A stretch of 64,000 bases of DNA from Oligoflexia bacterium (GTDB taxonomy: Bacteria > Bdellovibrionota > Bacteriovoracia > Bacteriovoracales > Bacteriovoracaceae), in assembly GCA_015232355.1 (NCBI GenBank), contig JADFZW010000013.1, positions 79,137 to 143,136 of the forward strand, written 5' to 3'. The position numbers were made by a program, and so were the translations under genes. Shown here in pieces: positions 1 through 10,495 of this stretch; position 1 is the first letter of the stretch, and every line of letters starts with the position of its first letter. The notes beneath the pieces are model-generated. The model did not search any database. It saw nothing but the letters and a program-made list of their open reading frames with translations, and had not been told where the DNA came from.

Positions 1-3000
1 CTGTAGTAATAAAATCACGAACTGACAATACAGTCACTACCCTAAAAAGTACCTTCAATAACAACGCTACTACTGCTAGCAATGCTAGCAACGATAACAA
101 TAACTTTTTTGTAAATTATCTCTATGGCAATCTAATCCAAGCAAATGGGATTTATCAAATAATTTATCTTTTACTAGCAATAACTTTTAGTTTAATTTTA
201 ATGTTTAATAAAATATTCATAGTAAAATTGATATTTATTACTCTAAATTTTATCTGTGGTGGGATTATCTTAAATGCTCAATTTTCCCTTGAGCAGGTTT
301 CAAATATTCTATCCTTTAATTGGACTACTGATGTAACTTCCTTTCTTTTTGTACTAAGCTTTTTTCTCCCACTAATGGTGGCATTATTTGGTAATTTTTA
401 CTGTGGTCATCTTTGCCCATTTGGAAATTTACAAGAATTGATCGAGATATTTTTAGGAAATAAACTTAACTTAAAACGTTTTGATTTTACACTCTCTCCT
501 GCTGTTGATAAAAAATTGAAACCCATAAAATATATTCTTCTTATGGTTTCTGCAATACTGATATTTTTCGCTCAAGAAAAAATATATCTCTATTTTGATC
601 CATTAATTACATTCTTTTCATTTCAGCTTACTAAAACAACTTTAATTATTGTTGTTATTACACTTATTTTGGCAGCATTTGTACCAAGATTTTGGTGTGT
701 ATATCTTTGTCCCTCTGGTGCTTTTTTAAACATTATTTCGCTGTGGAAACCACTAAATAGATTCTTTCCTAAAAAAATATATAGCAGATGTCCCTATAAA
801 ATTAAAAATAGTGTCCAAATCGGTTGTATTGAATGTAATCGTGGTTGGATGGAGATAGGTGGAAGAGAGACGACAAGCAATCGCAATAGACAGCGACATC
901 GAGGAGAAATTTCCCCAGAATCAACAATTGGATGTAATAAAGATAATATAGATAATATAGATACTATAGATACTATAAACACTATAGACTATGAGCAATT
1001 ATTAACAAAGGATGAGGCTGTGATTATTGAGAAAATTGAATCAATTGGTTTTCTAATGAGAATGAAGTTGCAAACAAGAATTACCTTTTTCTATGTCGGC
1101 TTTTCATTTTTAGCTTTCGTATTACTAGGACTTGTTAGTTATACCGTAGCATTTAAAGCAATAGAAAAGAGCAAAAAAGAAAATCTAGCAGCAATCGCTG
1201 AGAGTAAAGCAGTAGAACTCTCTAAAATTTGGGAGACACAAGTAAATAATGTAAAGTTATTAGCGCACTCTAAGTTTATTCAAGACGTTTCTGTTGCATA
1301 TGAAAATTATATAAAGACTCAAAATATTTCCAAAGATGGAGATTTAGATCTAAGTAATCTTGAATATAAAAAAATAGTAGATGCAAATAAAGTTGCTTTT
1401 GAAAATCTGTTAGAACAATTTAATGTAAATAATATTGGTATTATTAGTAATTCAGGAATTATAGTTTCTTTGGCCGAAAAAAATGATCTCTTGGGAAAAA
1501 ATCTCAAAAAAGGAACACTAAGTGATGCTACTTTTGTTAAGGCATACTTACAAACTGATGTAAAAGATTTTAATGATCTGGTTTTTTTAGACATTTACTA
1601 CAGTGACATCTTAAAACATAATACTTCATTTTTATTATTCCCACTCTATTCAAAATTTGAAAGAGAGGGATATAAACCTAATGAAAGAATTGGCACTCTC
1701 TTTCTTGAACTTAATTGGAGTATTATCAATCAAATTTCTAGTTTTAAAACAGGTCTTGGTCGAACAGGAGAAGTCTATTTTATTGGTCCCGACAAATTAA
1801 TTCGTACAGATATAAAAAATAGTGGGGATAAATATATTTTAAAAACCGCTATTAAAGATAAAGCTCCTTTAACTTCGATGGCCTGGGAAAATCTTTTTGG
1901 CAAAAACAGTGAAGGCAAAAAATTAAATCAAGTCTATTTTCAAGAGGGAAAAAATTATAATGATAAAACAGTCATCAGTGCTTTTTCTAAAGTGGAAGTT
2001 TTAGATGCCATGTGGGCCATTAGTGTAGAAATGGAAACTGATGAAATTTATAGTGATGTAAAAATGATGGGCGGTTATATTTTAGTTGTGACTATAATTG
2101 CGCTAATTTTTACTGCTTTCATTGGTATGATTTTAGGTTTAACAGTGGCCGCACCCATAAAGAAAATGGCCTACTTTGCAAGCGAAATGGCCAAAGGTTA
2201 TCTACAAAAGATGACTACCAAAGATAAGAGTGAAATTGGCGAGTGTATAACGGCAATGAATGAAATGGTGAATGTTATTTCTAATGTTAATACCGAGTTG
2301 GATCGAGTAGTACGTGAAGGAACCAATGGTAACTTAAAAGAACGTATGCACCCAGATCAATATCAAGGTGATTATAAAAAAATCGCCACTGGTATTAATG
2401 GTATTTTAGAAGTTATTCAACAGCACTTCACTGAACTGGTTGTAGTGTTAAAAGATTTAGGTCAAGGTTATCTTGATAAAAAAATGCATGGTGAATCTAA
2501 AGGAGATTATCTAATCATTAAAGATTCTGTAAATCTCACTATCGATTCTTTAAGTAAAATTGTTTTAGAATTAAAATCCGTTGTGGCAGGAGTAGAAAAA
2601 TCCTCTAAAGAGATGGCCGAAAGTAGTAGCATCTTAAAAATAGGCGCCACTCAACAAGCAACTTCTGTTGAAGAAATTACAACATCAATAACCGAAATGG
2701 AACGTCAGATGACAAAAAGTGCAGAAAATGCAATCAAGTCCAATGAAATAAGTATGAAGATGAAAGAAAGAGTTACCGAAGGAAAAGGTCATATGGATGA
2801 ATTGTTGAAAGCAATGAATGACATCTCTTCTTCTAGTAAAAATATTTCTAAGATCATCAAGGTCATCGATGAAATTGCTTTTCAAACTAATTTACTTGCA
2901 CTCAACGCTGCTGTTGAGGCAGCTCGTGCCGGAAAACATGGAAAAGGATTTGCTGTGGTTGCAGAAGAAGTAAGAAATTTAGCGGCCAGAAGTGCGGAAG

Positions 3001-3320
3001 CAGCTAAAGAGACCACAGCTATGATTGAAGACTCTAAAACAAAAGTTGAACATGGATCATCGATGACAACAAAGACAGCAGATGCGCTCAATCAATTGAT
3101 TGAAGGAATAATTGAAATTGGTCAATTGGTTGGAGAAATTTCTGCCGCTTCTTCAACTCAAAGTCAGGGCATTTCCCAAGCAAATGTTGGACTGAAAAAA
3201 GTAAGTCAAGTTACTCAACAAAATACCATGGCCTCAGAACAATCATCAACAGCTGCAGAGAATCTTCTGACTACAGCTCAGACTTTAAGTGATACTATCT
3301 CCTTATTTAAAATTGCCTAA
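1..3320 (+). CDS. NosR/NapH-like iron-sulfur membrane module fused to a methyl-accepting chemotaxis protein (5' end outside window)
   Basis: The reading frame has no stop back to base 3, so the gene begins upstream and the ATG at 201 is internal. Counting from that Met, membrane segments surround two CxxxCP motifs (C68/C72 and C166/C170), as in NosR/NapH/RnfD-linked iron-sulfur membrane proteins. A reduced cysteine cluster follows (C197, C209, C212, C245) instead of a full 2x[4Fe-4S] ferredoxin. After a repetitive Asn-Ile-Asp linker, a chemoreceptor begins near residue 286: TM helix, Cache-like periplasmic region, second TM near 625-650, HAMP, and the conserved signalling hairpin near 885-930. 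Bases 3-200 encode a stretch that could be the end of a NosR-type FMN domain followed by a TM helix. A redox-sensing receptor is inference. An internal start at 1056 would give a free-standing receptor, but no good ribosome binding site precedes it. resB follows after 27 bases. Confidence 0.85.
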   Translation, partial: VVIKSRTDNTVTTLKSTFNNNATTASNASNDNNNFFVNYLYGNLIQANGIYQIIYLLLAITFSLILMFNKIFIVKLIFITLNFICGGIILNAQFSLEQVSNILSFNWTTDVTSFLFVLSFFLPLMVALFGNFYCGHLCPFGNLQELIEIFLGNKLNLKRFDFTLSPAVDKKLKPIKYILLMVSAILIFFAQEKIYLYFDPLITFFSFQLTKTTLIIVVITLILAAFVPRFWCVYLCPSGAFLNIISLWKPLNRFFPKKIYSRCPYKIKNSVQIGCIECNRGWMEIGGRETTSNRNRQRHRGEISPESTIGCNKDNIDNIDTIDTINTIDYEQLLTKDEAVIIEKIESIGFLMRMKLQTRITFFYVGFSFLAFVLLGLVSYTVAFKAIEKSKKENLAAIAESKAVELSKIWETQVNNVKLLAHSKFIQDVSVAYENYIKTQNISKDGDLDLSNLEYKKIVDANKVAFENLLEQFNVNNIGIISNSGIIVSLAEKNDLLGKNLKKGTLSDATFVKAYLQTDVKDFNDLVFLDIYYSDILKHNTSFLLFPLYSKFEREGYKPNERIGTLFLELNWSIINQISSFKTGLGRTGEVYFIGPDKLIRTDIKNSGDKYILKTAIKDKAPLTSMAWENLFGKNSEGKKLNQVYFQEGKNYNDKTVISAFSKVEVLDAMWAISVEMETDEIYSDVKMMGGYILVVTIIALIFTAFIGMILGLTVAAPIKKMAYFASEMAKGYLQKMTTKDKSEIGECITAMNEMVNVISNVNTELDRVVREGTNGNLKERMHPDQYQGDYKKIATGINGILEVIQQHFTELVVVLKDLGQGYLDKKMHGESKGDYLIIKDSVNLTIDSLSKIVLELKSVVAGVEKSSKEMAESSSILKIGATQQATSVEEITTSITEMERQMTKSAENAIKSNEISMKMKERVTEGKGHMDELLKAMNDISSSSKNISKIIKVIDEIAFQTNLLALNAAVEAARAGKHGKGFAVVAEEVRNLAARSAEAAKETTAMIEDSKTKVEHGSSMTTKTADALNQLIEGIIEIGQLVGEISAASSTQSQGISQANVGLKKVSQVTQQNTMASEQSSTAAENLLTTAQTLSDTISLFKIA
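943..992 (+). repeat. Degenerate 9-bp tandem repeat in the linker of the iron-sulfur/MCP gene
   Basis: Imperfect copies of GATAATATA/GATACTATA encode an Asn-Ile-Asp/Thr-Ile-Asp linker. The unit is a multiple of three, so copy changes keep the frame and only change linker length between the two fused modules. Confidence 0.7.
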
Positions 3321-3347
3321 TTAATAATTATCCTTTAAAAATTATTA

Positions 3348-4742
3348 ATGTGGAATTTTTTAAAATCATTACGACTTACTATTTTTTTAATTATCTCAAT
3401 GATCATCACCAGTATTATTGGGACTCTAATTATTCAAAAACCAAATTCAAATACCCCTTTACCTGAACTTTACTCTGATGAAATAATCAGAGTCTTTGAT
3501 TTTTTTGATCTCTTTGATCTCTATCACTCTTGGTGGTTTAATTTATTGTTAATGTTATTTTTTCTCAATCTTCTAATTTGTACTTTAAATAAAATTCCCC
3601 TAATTCGCGAAATTATTAATCGCCGAAAAGATTATTCAAATATTAATTTAGACTTACAACAACTTTCAAAATCAACTTACTATCAACAACTTCAAGCAAT
3701 CACTACCGCCACTACACTCACTACACTAATAAAAGAAAAATTTCCTACATATAAACAGATCTCAGATGGTAAAGAAGAAAGATTTGTATTAGTTAAAGGA
3801 AAATACAGTCCCTTAAATTTTTTAGTTGTTCATTTAGGATTATTAATAATAATTGTCGGGGCCATAGTCGGCGGAATCTTTGGTTTTAACTCCTCTCTTT
3901 ATTTAAGAGAAGGCGATACTGCTAGTACTATAACCATCGAAAAATCTAGAAACGAAATGCTAACTATCCCCCTTGGATTTGCCATCTCTTGCAAGAAATT
4001 CAAGGTAGAATATTATAACAATATTAATAACAATAACAGCAGTCCAAAACAATACTATAGTGATATCGAAATACTCGAACACGGAAAACGTATTAGCTCT
4101 CAAACAATCTCCGTTAATCATCCTCTCGAATATCGATCTATTAGTTTTTATCAATCAGGTTATGGTTTTGAAGAACATTTCCTCTTTAATATACAATCAC
4201 TATCTGCTATATCAAAATCAATTAAAGTTGAAACCAGTTTAAAAGAAACAACAACTATTCCTGAGTTAAACTTAAAAATTATTCCCATAAGATACTTTCC
4301 TGAAATAGTAAGTGATACTATAAAAAATGAAAAAATGGGCCCGGCAATTTTAGCACACATCTTTTATGCTGAAGGTGATGATGGACCTATAAAAATGAAT
4401 CCACCGGAATTATTTATTAAAGGAACAAGCAAAAAATTTGGATCAACTGAATTTACAATCAATTTTATTGGAGAAAATCAAAAATTCTATACTGTTTTAC
4501 AAGTATCAAAAAATCCTGGAATAATCTTCATTTGGATTGGATTTACTCTTCTCTCTCTTGGTTTATTTTTAGTTGCCTTCTACAGTCACTCTCTACACTT
4601 TCTGATCATCGATAAAGAAAAAAATTTACTGCATGTATCCTTTATTAAACACAAATTCCAATTTACACTCGAACAATCCTTTAATCAGTTAATTAATAAA
4701 CTAAAAGAAGAATCAATTTTTAAAGAGAAATCAAACGAATAA
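3348..4742 (+). CDS. resB: ResB/Ccs1-family cytochrome c biogenesis protein
   Basis: Half of the system II cytochrome c synthase, which with CcsA moves heme across the inner membrane and attaches it to CxxCH motifs of exported apocytochromes. The 464-residue protein has the ResB layout: an N-terminal TM helix (about 7-30), a second near 60-80, a third near 150-178, a long periplasmic domain, and a last TM near 400-423 with a short tail. It lies 27 bases after the upstream gene and 26 before ccsA, so co-transcription is likely. No clear Shine-Dalgarno sequence precedes the ATG, so translation may depend on coupling. The multiheme cytochrome genes at 8-11.4 kb are obvious clients. Confidence 0.9.
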   Translation: MWNFLKSLRLTIFLIISMIITSIIGTLIIQKPNSNTPLPELYSDEIIRVFDFFDLFDLYHSWWFNLLLMLFFLNLLICTLNKIPLIREIINRRKDYSNINLDLQQLSKSTYYQQLQAITTATTLTTLIKEKFPTYKQISDGKEERFVLVKGKYSPLNFLVVHLGLLIIIVGAIVGGIFGFNSSLYLREGDTASTITIEKSRNEMLTIPLGFAISCKKFKVEYYNNINNNNSSPKQYYSDIEILEHGKRISSQTISVNHPLEYRSISFYQSGYGFEEHFLFNIQSLSAISKSIKVETSLKETTTIPELNLKIIPIRYFPEIVSDTIKNEKMGPAILAHIFYAEGDDGPIKMNPPELFIKGTSKKFGSTEFTINFIGENQKFYTVLQVSKNPGIIFIWIGFTLLSLGLFLVAFYSHSLHFLIIDKEKNLLHVSFIKHKFQFTLEQSFNQLINKLKEESIFKEKSNE

Positions 4743-4768
4743 TCAAGAGACTAATCAAGAGACCAATC

Positions 4769-6031
4769 ATGATTTCAATTTCATCTCAAACATTCACCTT
4801 CGCTTTTATTTGTTACCTTTTCTCATTTATCTTTTACATTGCCATATTAATTAGCAATCAATCTCAATCTCAATCAAAAATTAACTCATTTGCAACTTTT
4901 GCGGTCATACTAGGATTTGCCGCACACTCTCTCGGACTTATTCTTCGATGGATTCAAGGAGGAATAGAGCATCCTCCATTAGCAAATATGTATGAATCTC
5001 TTTTAATGTTTGTTTGGGGTTTTGTGGCCATACACTTATATTTGATTAAACAATTTAAAATTCATTTAGTAGGAATTTTCCTAATGATGATTGTTTTAGT
5101 AGGAATGGGACTTGCGGCCCTAAATCCTAACAAAGAAGTTTTACCATTAGTACCAGCACTACAAAGTTATTGGCTTCACTTTCATGTATTTATAGCGGCC
5201 ATATCATATGCATTCTTTTTAATTTCGGCCATCTTTGCACTTCTCTATATTATAAAAGCACAACAAAAACTTCAAATCATGAACCTACTCTTCGATGGTT
5301 TTGCTCTCTTTTGTTTTAGTATTGCCACCTTCTCATCTTCATATCTTCTTCAACCATTTCATCTTGCAAAAGTTGAACTAATAGATAATAAACTTATACA
5401 CAAAGATGAGTTAATTAGCATTCCCGGAATACACTATGGTTTTTTCCTATTAATGTTAATCTTTGTTATCGCAATAATTTTTCAACTGCTACCACTTCTG
5501 TATCAACGTCAACATAAAAGCAAAACAGGAGAATATCTCTCTCTTCTCTCCTTTGCTCTCTATTTCATACTTATTATTTACTTTCTCTATGCTCTTCAAA
5601 CCATCGATGGTCTCTCTCTCTTTTCAAATCCATATCGTCTTGGACTTTTAATTTTGGGATTAATGGTTAGTTCATTACATCGCTTGCTCACAATAAGATA
5701 TCAAAAATTTTTAGATATCCTTCCTCGAGAGGATGTTTTAGATCAACTTAGTTACAAATCAATTTTAATCTCACTACCTCTTCTCACATTAGTAATTGTT
5801 ACCGGTTCTGTTTGGGCCCACTATGCCTGGGGACGCTATTGGGGTTGGGATCCAAAAGAGACTTGGTCACTAATCACTTGGCTTATTTATGCACTCTATT
5901 TACACTTACGCATTCATCGTGGTCGTAAGGGAGTAGATATCGCTTTTATTTCACTAATTGGATTTTTATCAGTGGTCTTTACTTATTTGGGGGTGAACAT
6001 TCTTTTATCAGGACTTCACTCATATGGATGA
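4769..6031 (+). CDS. ccsA: CcsA/ResC-type cytochrome c assembly protein
   Basis: Heme-handling polytopic membrane partner of ResB in system II cytochrome c maturation. The tryptophan-rich WWD heme-binding motif is clear near residues 352-368 ([13 protein letters not shown]), preceded by His in VWAHYAW. Another conserved histidine region (HFHVF) lies near residue 138. The 420 residues form many TM helices; with the N-terminal segments this is longer than the minimal CcsA (about 320 residues). The start follows a purine-rich AAGAGACC sequence inside a 12-base direct repeat. Its 3' end overlaps the convergent thioredoxin gene by 12 bases. Confidence 0.92.
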   Translation: MISISSQTFTFAFICYLFSFIFYIAILISNQSQSQSKINSFATFAVILGFAAHSLGLILRWIQGGIEHPPLANMYESLLMFVWGFVAIHLYLIKQFKIHLVGIFLMMIVLVGMGLAALNPNKEVLPLVPALQSYWLHFHVFIAAISYAFFLISAIFALLYIIKAQQKLQIMNLLFDGFALFCFSIATFSSSYLLQPFHLAKVELIDNKLIHKDELISIPGIHYGFFLLMLIFVIAIIFQLLPLLYQRQHKSKTGEYLSLLSFALYFILIIYFLYALQTIDGLSLFSNPYRLGLLILGLMVSSLHRLLTIRYQKFLDILPREDVLDQLSYKSILISLPLLTLVIVTGSVWAHYAWGRYWGWDPKETWSLITWLIYALYLHLRIHRGRKGVDIAFISLIGFLSVVFTYLGVNILLSGLHSYG

Positions 6032-6583
6032 TGTTAGATTATTAATAAACTCTTCCCTAACTTCATTGCTAGAGATTGCGCCGATAAATCTCTTAAAGAC
6101 CATTCCCTCTCGATTAATTAAAAATGTCTCTGGAAATTTATAAACATCATATTTAGCGGCCACTTCATTGTTACTATCTACTAAAACAGGATAGTTGAGA
6201 TTAGATTTATATTTTTTAATAAATGCACCCATACTATTTAGTGATTCAGCACTGGCCACCGAGACAATCTTTACATCTTTAAATTTTTGATTATTTCCAA
6301 TCTCGTTTAAAAAAGTAAGATCCTCTTTGCAAACAGAGCAGCTCTTGGTCCAAAAGAAAAGAACTATAGGTTTAGATTTTGCTTCAGGTTTGGAAACACC
6401 ATTATCGTTTTGTACAAGTTGATACTCTACATTTTTATTATTAACATCTTTTAAAATAAAATCAATTTTAGGATAGGGTTCAAAGTTTCCAGTAAAATTT
6501 TTTATCAAAAGATCTCTACTAAATCCAAGATAGAGGACAGCGCAAACTAAAAAGAAGGAAAATGTGAGAACAATTTTTTTCAT
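6020..6583 (-). CDS. TlpA/ResA-like membrane-anchored thioredoxin
   Basis: A 187-residue protein with an N-terminal signal anchor (residues 1-20) and a thioredoxin-like domain with active-site motif C82-S-V-C85 after the usual beta strand ([12 protein letters not shown]). Family members such as ResA and TlpA reduce disulfides outside the inner membrane, often the CxxCH cysteines of apocytochrome c before heme attachment. Convergent overlap with ccsA and the nearby cytochrome genes support that role. A cis-proline-like segment (YKFPETFLI) and an FKRFIGAI strand are where the fold expects them. The substrate is inferred; a peroxiredoxin-type role is less likely because the motif is CxxC. Confidence 0.85.
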   Translation of the reverse strand: MKKIVLTFSFFLVCAVLYLGFSRDLLIKNFTGNFEPYPKIDFILKDVNNKNVEYQLVQNDNGVSKPEAKSKPIVLFFWTKSCSVCKEDLTFLNEIGNNQKFKDVKIVSVASAESLNSMGAFIKKYKSNLNYPVLVDSNNEVAAKYDVYKFPETFLINREGMVFKRFIGAISSNEVREEFINNLTSSI

Positions 6584-6630
6584 GCTAAACTTATAACCCT
6601 AGAAGTATAATTTGAAAAGTATAATCTTTT

Positions 6631-6687
6631 ACCAAAATACGACAATTCGTGTTTTGGTTTGACCAAAATACGATTCATATGTATAAT
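6631..6687 (+). promoter_or_regulatory. Near-consensus sigma70 promoter with three 11-bp operator-like motifs
   Basis: TTGACC (6659-6664), 17 bases and TATAAT (6682-6687) form a strong promoter for the ATPase gene starting at 6731. An 11-bp motif ACCAAAATACG occurs at 6631-6641, inverted with one mismatch at 6648-6658, and again at 6662-6672 where it overlaps the -35 box. This is a typical layout for a repressor-bound operator. Which protein binds is unknown. Confidence 0.7.
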
Positions 6688-6730
6688 GGTAATCAAATAT
6701 TAACGTTACATAGTAACAAGAGGATCCTAT

Positions 6731-7963
6731 GTGAAAACAAGATATTTACAACATGCTATTCAAAATGATGCTCTCAAATCATTTAAAATCGCTTTTATTT
6801 CTGGCCCTAGGCAAGTTGGAAAAACTACCTTGGCCAAAGAGATTTTGGATGAAAAATCTTTGCTCTCTAACTATTTTAATTTCGATGATGATGAATTTAG
6901 AAAAATTTGGATTAAAAATCCCAAATTATTACTCTCAAATTCGTATAGTAGTAATGAAAATAACAATAGCAACAAAATAGTAGACACTATAGTCTTTGAT
7001 GAAATTCACAAAGAACGTACTTGGAAAAATAAATTAAAGGGTCTTTATGATCTATATGGAGCAAAGACAAATTTTATTGTAACAGGAAGTGCTCGTTTGG
7101 ATTATTTCAGGAAATCAGGTGATAGTTTACAAGGAAGATATTTTCCATATCGCCTACATCCTTTTACATTGGTAGAATCTTCCATCTACAAATCACCTCC
7201 TGCTGATGATTGGCAAGAATATGCTAGTAATAGATCATCAATCACATCAATTGATGATCTATTAGAATTAGGTGGTTTTCCAGAACCGCTCTGGGGAGGG
7301 AGTGCGCTTAAGGCAAAACGTTGGCAACGACTTTATCGAGAGCGAATGATTCGTGATGATTTACGAGATTTACAAAACATCAGAGAGTTAAGAACACTAG
7401 AAAATCTGATCTTATTATTAAGAGATCGAGCTGCTGGCCAACTCTCATATGAATCTTTGAGACAAGATTTATCTTGTTCTGCTGATAGTGTTCATCGTTG
7501 GATAGATCTACTAGAAGCTTTATATTTTTGTTATACCATTCGACCATACACAAATAAAATTAAAAATTCTTTAAAGAAAGAACCAAAAATTTATCTGTTC
7601 GATTGGGCGCAAGCAGAAGGTGCTGGGGCCAGATGGGAAAATATGATTGCAGGACATTTATTAAAAAATGTTCATGCATGGACTGATCTTGGAGATGGTG
7701 AGTTTGAACTTCATTACGTAAGGGATAAACAAAAGAGAGAAGTGGATTTTCTGGTTACCAAAGACAGAAAACCATATCTATTATTAGAGGTAAAATCAAA
7801 TAACTCTCATCCTACAAATTCGCTAATTTATTTTCAAAATTTACTTAAACCAACATTTTGTATCCAGTTAGTTAAAGAAAAAAAACATGAGATATCTTCA
7901 CCGTTATCTCATCCAAATATTTCCATAATGTCTGCAGAAAGATTTTTATCATCGCTGAATTAA
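6731..7963 (+). CDS. AAA ATPase with DUF4143/PD-(D/E)xK-like C-terminus (copy 1)
   Basis: A 410-residue protein of the AAA_14 plus DUF4143 type (COG1373). Visible are Walker A GPRQVGKTT (K31), Walker B FDEIH (D90/E91), a sensor-1-like TGSARLD segment, a winged-helix-like middle and a C-terminal D339...E353-x-K355 arrangement typical of the PD-(D/E)xK nuclease fold. Such proteins are widespread, often multicopy, and their function is not settled; nuclease activity is inferred. The start is GTG: AAGAGG lies 7 bases upstream and the overlapping ATG is followed at once by a stop. The gene sits alone between respiratory genes under its own promoter, and four related genes lie further right. Confidence 0.85.
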   Translation: MKTRYLQHAIQNDALKSFKIAFISGPRQVGKTTLAKEILDEKSLLSNYFNFDDDEFRKIWIKNPKLLLSNSYSSNENNNSNKIVDTIVFDEIHKERTWKNKLKGLYDLYGAKTNFIVTGSARLDYFRKSGDSLQGRYFPYRLHPFTLVESSIYKSPPADDWQEYASNRSSITSIDDLLELGGFPEPLWGGSALKAKRWQRLYRERMIRDDLRDLQNIRELRTLENLILLLRDRAAGQLSYESLRQDLSCSADSVHRWIDLLEALYFCYTIRPYTNKIKNSLKKEPKIYLFDWAQAEGAGARWENMIAGHLLKNVHAWTDLGDGEFELHYVRDKQKREVDFLVTKDRKPYLLLEVKSNNSHPTNSLIYFQNLLKPTFCIQLVKEKKHEISSPLSHPNISIMSAERFLSSLN

Positions 7964-7967
7964 CGGT

Positions 7968-8303
7968 CTACTTTAAAGTGCTAAGCCAATCAGAGATAAC
8001 CTCTCTCTCTTCTTTTGTTCCCATAAAAACTTTAGGATGAGTTTTACCATTAACCTCTTCTTTCTTTTTTAAATAATTGGATAGCCACTCTTTGTTGTGA
8101 TCTTTTCCTACTGTAGATAAATCTAAAGAATCGTTTTTTGCACTTGGATCAGTAATTTCGATGCCGGCCGATTTAACCGAATGGCAACTGGCACAGCCAA
8201 AGTATTTATATTTTGCAAGTCCCTCATGTTCAGCAAGTGCAACAGCTGCTCCAAAAACAATCAATATCAATAAAGTTAGAGTAATTTTAAAAAACAATTT
8301 CAT
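7968..8303 (-). CDS. Small exported monoheme c-type cytochrome
   Basis: A 111-residue precursor with signal peptide (residues 1-24, ending ALA) and one heme site C37-A-S-C40-H41; M94 in KVFMGT is the likely sixth ligand. This is a class I soluble cytochrome c that would carry electrons in the periplasm. It is the last gene of a minus-strand set after the decaheme cytochrome and the MtrB-like porin, so a natural role is shuttling electrons between the inner membrane and the outer-membrane conduit (inference). The start is supported by a GGGGGAATT sequence just before the ATG. Confidence 0.9.
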   Translation of the reverse strand: MKLFFKITLTLLILIVFGAAVALAEHEGLAKYKYFGCASCHSVKSAGIEITDPSAKNDSLDLSTVGKDHNKEWLSNYLKKKEEVNGKTHPKVFMGTKEEREVISDWLSTLK

Positions 8304-8351
8304 AATTCCCCCATCTACTTATTACCTAGCACTAAGCACTAGAATTAAAAT

Positions 8352-10457
8352 TTAAAATTTATAAGAAGCAGTTAAGTACACCACTCGAGCATTATATGGA
8401 AAATCATTGTATGCTCCAGTGAAAACTGGATTCTTACTTGTTTGAATCGTTGGAGTCAATAAATACCCATCGACGGCCGAGTCGCTATACTTTAGGTGTT
8501 GATATCTAAATCCTAATACTGCTTCAAAATTTTTCAAGAAATTATAAATTAACTTTGTTTCGAATTCATCTTGCCAATAATCATCCCAACTCGCAATCGA
8601 TTGAACACTAATAAAATTTTGTTGAGGGAAAAAACTTATATCACCATTTGATTTCTGACGAGAAAAGCCTACTACTCCTTGAAGTGTCTCTTCGATGATT
8701 TGTACAGTGGTATCCAATCCATAGGTAAATGTATAATCATTTATTACTGCCAACCAATTGTATCCTGTGGCCGAACCAATATAGATTGGAGTTGTATCTG
8801 GATTAACACTTGCTCGACCAGAGGTAAATCGGTGATTAGAGGTATTGGCATATTTTTCATAATCAGCAAAACCATTTAAATTAACCATTCCACTAAATAA
8901 TGAATAGGAAAAATCAAAATTGGCAGCATTACTAGAAATTTTTTGAACACCCAGTGCAGTTGATGGAAAATTTTGACTCTTATGACGATATCCTAATCCC
9001 AAATCCAAATTGTCTAACAGATAAAAAGACCAATTGGTGGAGAAAAGATCTTGTTGTTGATCAGCAGTATCGAATTTGCGAGCATAAAGAAGAGATGTGG
9101 TAACTCCTTCACCAATAAACATATCTGTCCTAGTTAAATGCTTATATTTAACTCTAGCATTTACCCTATTAAAATACTTGTTCTTTGCTTCGACATAAAA
9201 AGATCTATCTCTATTTCCACCATTATATGCCCTAAGATCTCTTTTAACTCCTTCATATTCAAATCCACTAGCAATTTTTGTTTTTGCAGGCAAAGCATAT
9301 TCTGCATCTACTCCTGTTTGATATTTAGCATATTCAAAGCGTTCATTCTTAAGAGTAGTTGTAGTTCCAGCAGTAGAAAAAATAACTTCCGATGATTTAT
9401 TTCTATCTCGAGAATACTTATAATGAGCTTTAACAAAGAGATTATCTAATGGTTCTGAACTTACAAGTAACTTAACAGCATCATCTACTACTTTTCCTGT
9501 AAAGATAGGAGCGCTTGAATTAATTGTAGTGCTAACCTTATTATAAATTACTGAGTTCCACATATTCACATCATTGGTCAATTCAGAGGTGTAATAACTA
9601 AGAGACACTGAAGATTCAAATGGCAAATGTAGAATAGTTCCTTTTAATCCATACTGAGTATATTTATTATCAGGTGGTAGAGATGCTTTATCAGTTACAT
9701 TATCCATGTAAGTTTTGAAAGTAAGATAATCATCTTTATTGTTAAACTTACTGATAGCTCCATTGGCAGTTACATTGAAATTTTTTCCACTATAAGATAA
9801 AAGCAAATTTACATCTGTAGTTTCATGATTAATTGGCCCTGGTATTTCAGCAAATGTAGCATTACTTGTGGTAGTACTTAAAGCATATGCTGCTGGTATT
9901 TGTCCCTTAGTCGTCGTGTTTTTTGCATCTAAAGATACTGTCAGTGCTTTAAAGAATGTCCATTCCATATTTGCACTAAGATTATCTTTTTTTAATTTGT
10001 AATCAAAAATGTTCCAAGCTGCAGTGTTGGTTCTATCTGCCGCAGTTCCTGTATATGTAAGTGTCGACGATCCAGGATTATCATAAAATGTTTTACTTCC
10101 GAGAGAGAGATTATGAATTATCTTATCGTATTTGGCGCCAAATTTAAAATTTTCAAATTTACCACCATTAAACTCGTAGTATTGATTATCAAGAAGAACA
10201 TTTTTTCCAATAAAATTATAATAGTATCCATTTATATCATATCTGGCATCCCATCCACCAGTTACTCCACTCTTATTCTCACTGTACTCTTGAAATTTTG
10301 AACTATTTTCTGGCACTTTTAAACTCTGACCACTAAGTCCTATCTTTCCATGAGTGTTTTGAGTAAATTCTGAAAATTGGGCCCAGGCCCAGGAAGTGGT
10401 AATTAAACAAAAAACTAACGACACCGTTATTATAATAACATATTTATTTTTTCTCAA
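8352..10457 (-). CDS. MtrB/PioB-family outer-membrane beta-barrel porin
   Basis: A 701-residue exported protein with signal peptide (about 1-26), alternating amphipathic strands throughout and a C-terminal aromatic beta-signal (ending ASYKF). Size and position next to a decaheme cytochrome identify it as the barrel that sheathes MtrA/PioA-type cytochromes. In Shewanella and Rhodopseudomonas these barrels place the cytochrome across the outer membrane so electrons can pass to or from extracellular minerals. The start is TTG at 10457: AGGAGG lies four bases upstream and the nearby ATG runs into a stop after four codons. I see no CxxC near the mature N-terminus, a motif known from Shewanella MtrB. 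Most likely co-transcribed with the decaheme gene 38 bases upstream. Confidence 0.85.
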   Translation of the reverse strand: MRKNKYVIIITVSLVFCLITTSWAWAQFSEFTQNTHGKIGLSGQSLKVPENSSKFQEYSENKSGVTGGWDARYDINGYYYNFIGKNVLLDNQYYEFNGGKFENFKFGAKYDKIIHNLSLGSKTFYDNPGSSTLTYTGTAADRTNTAAWNIFDYKLKKDNLSANMEWTFFKALTVSLDAKNTTTKGQIPAAYALSTTTSNATFAEIPGPINHETTDVNLLLSYSGKNFNVTANGAISKFNNKDDYLTFKTYMDNVTDKASLPPDNKYTQYGLKGTILHLPFESSVSLSYYTSELTNDVNMWNSVIYNKVSTTINSSAPIFTGKVVDDAVKLLVSSEPLDNLFVKAHYKYSRDRNKSSEVIFSTAGTTTTLKNERFEYAKYQTGVDAEYALPAKTKIASGFEYEGVKRDLRAYNGGNRDRSFYVEAKNKYFNRVNARVKYKHLTRTDMFIGEGVTTSLLYARKFDTADQQQDLFSTNWSFYLLDNLDLGLGYRHKSQNFPSTALGVQKISSNAANFDFSYSLFSGMVNLNGFADYEKYANTSNHRFTSGRASVNPDTTPIYIGSATGYNWLAVINDYTFTYGLDTTVQIIEETLQGVVGFSRQKSNGDISFFPQQNFISVQSIASWDDYWQDEFETKLIYNFLKNFEAVLGFRYQHLKYSDSAVDGYLLTPTIQTSKNPVFTGAYNDFPYNARVVYLTASYKF

Positions 10458-10495
10458 GCATCCTCCTAATCTACTTATTTTATCTAATTATCTCA

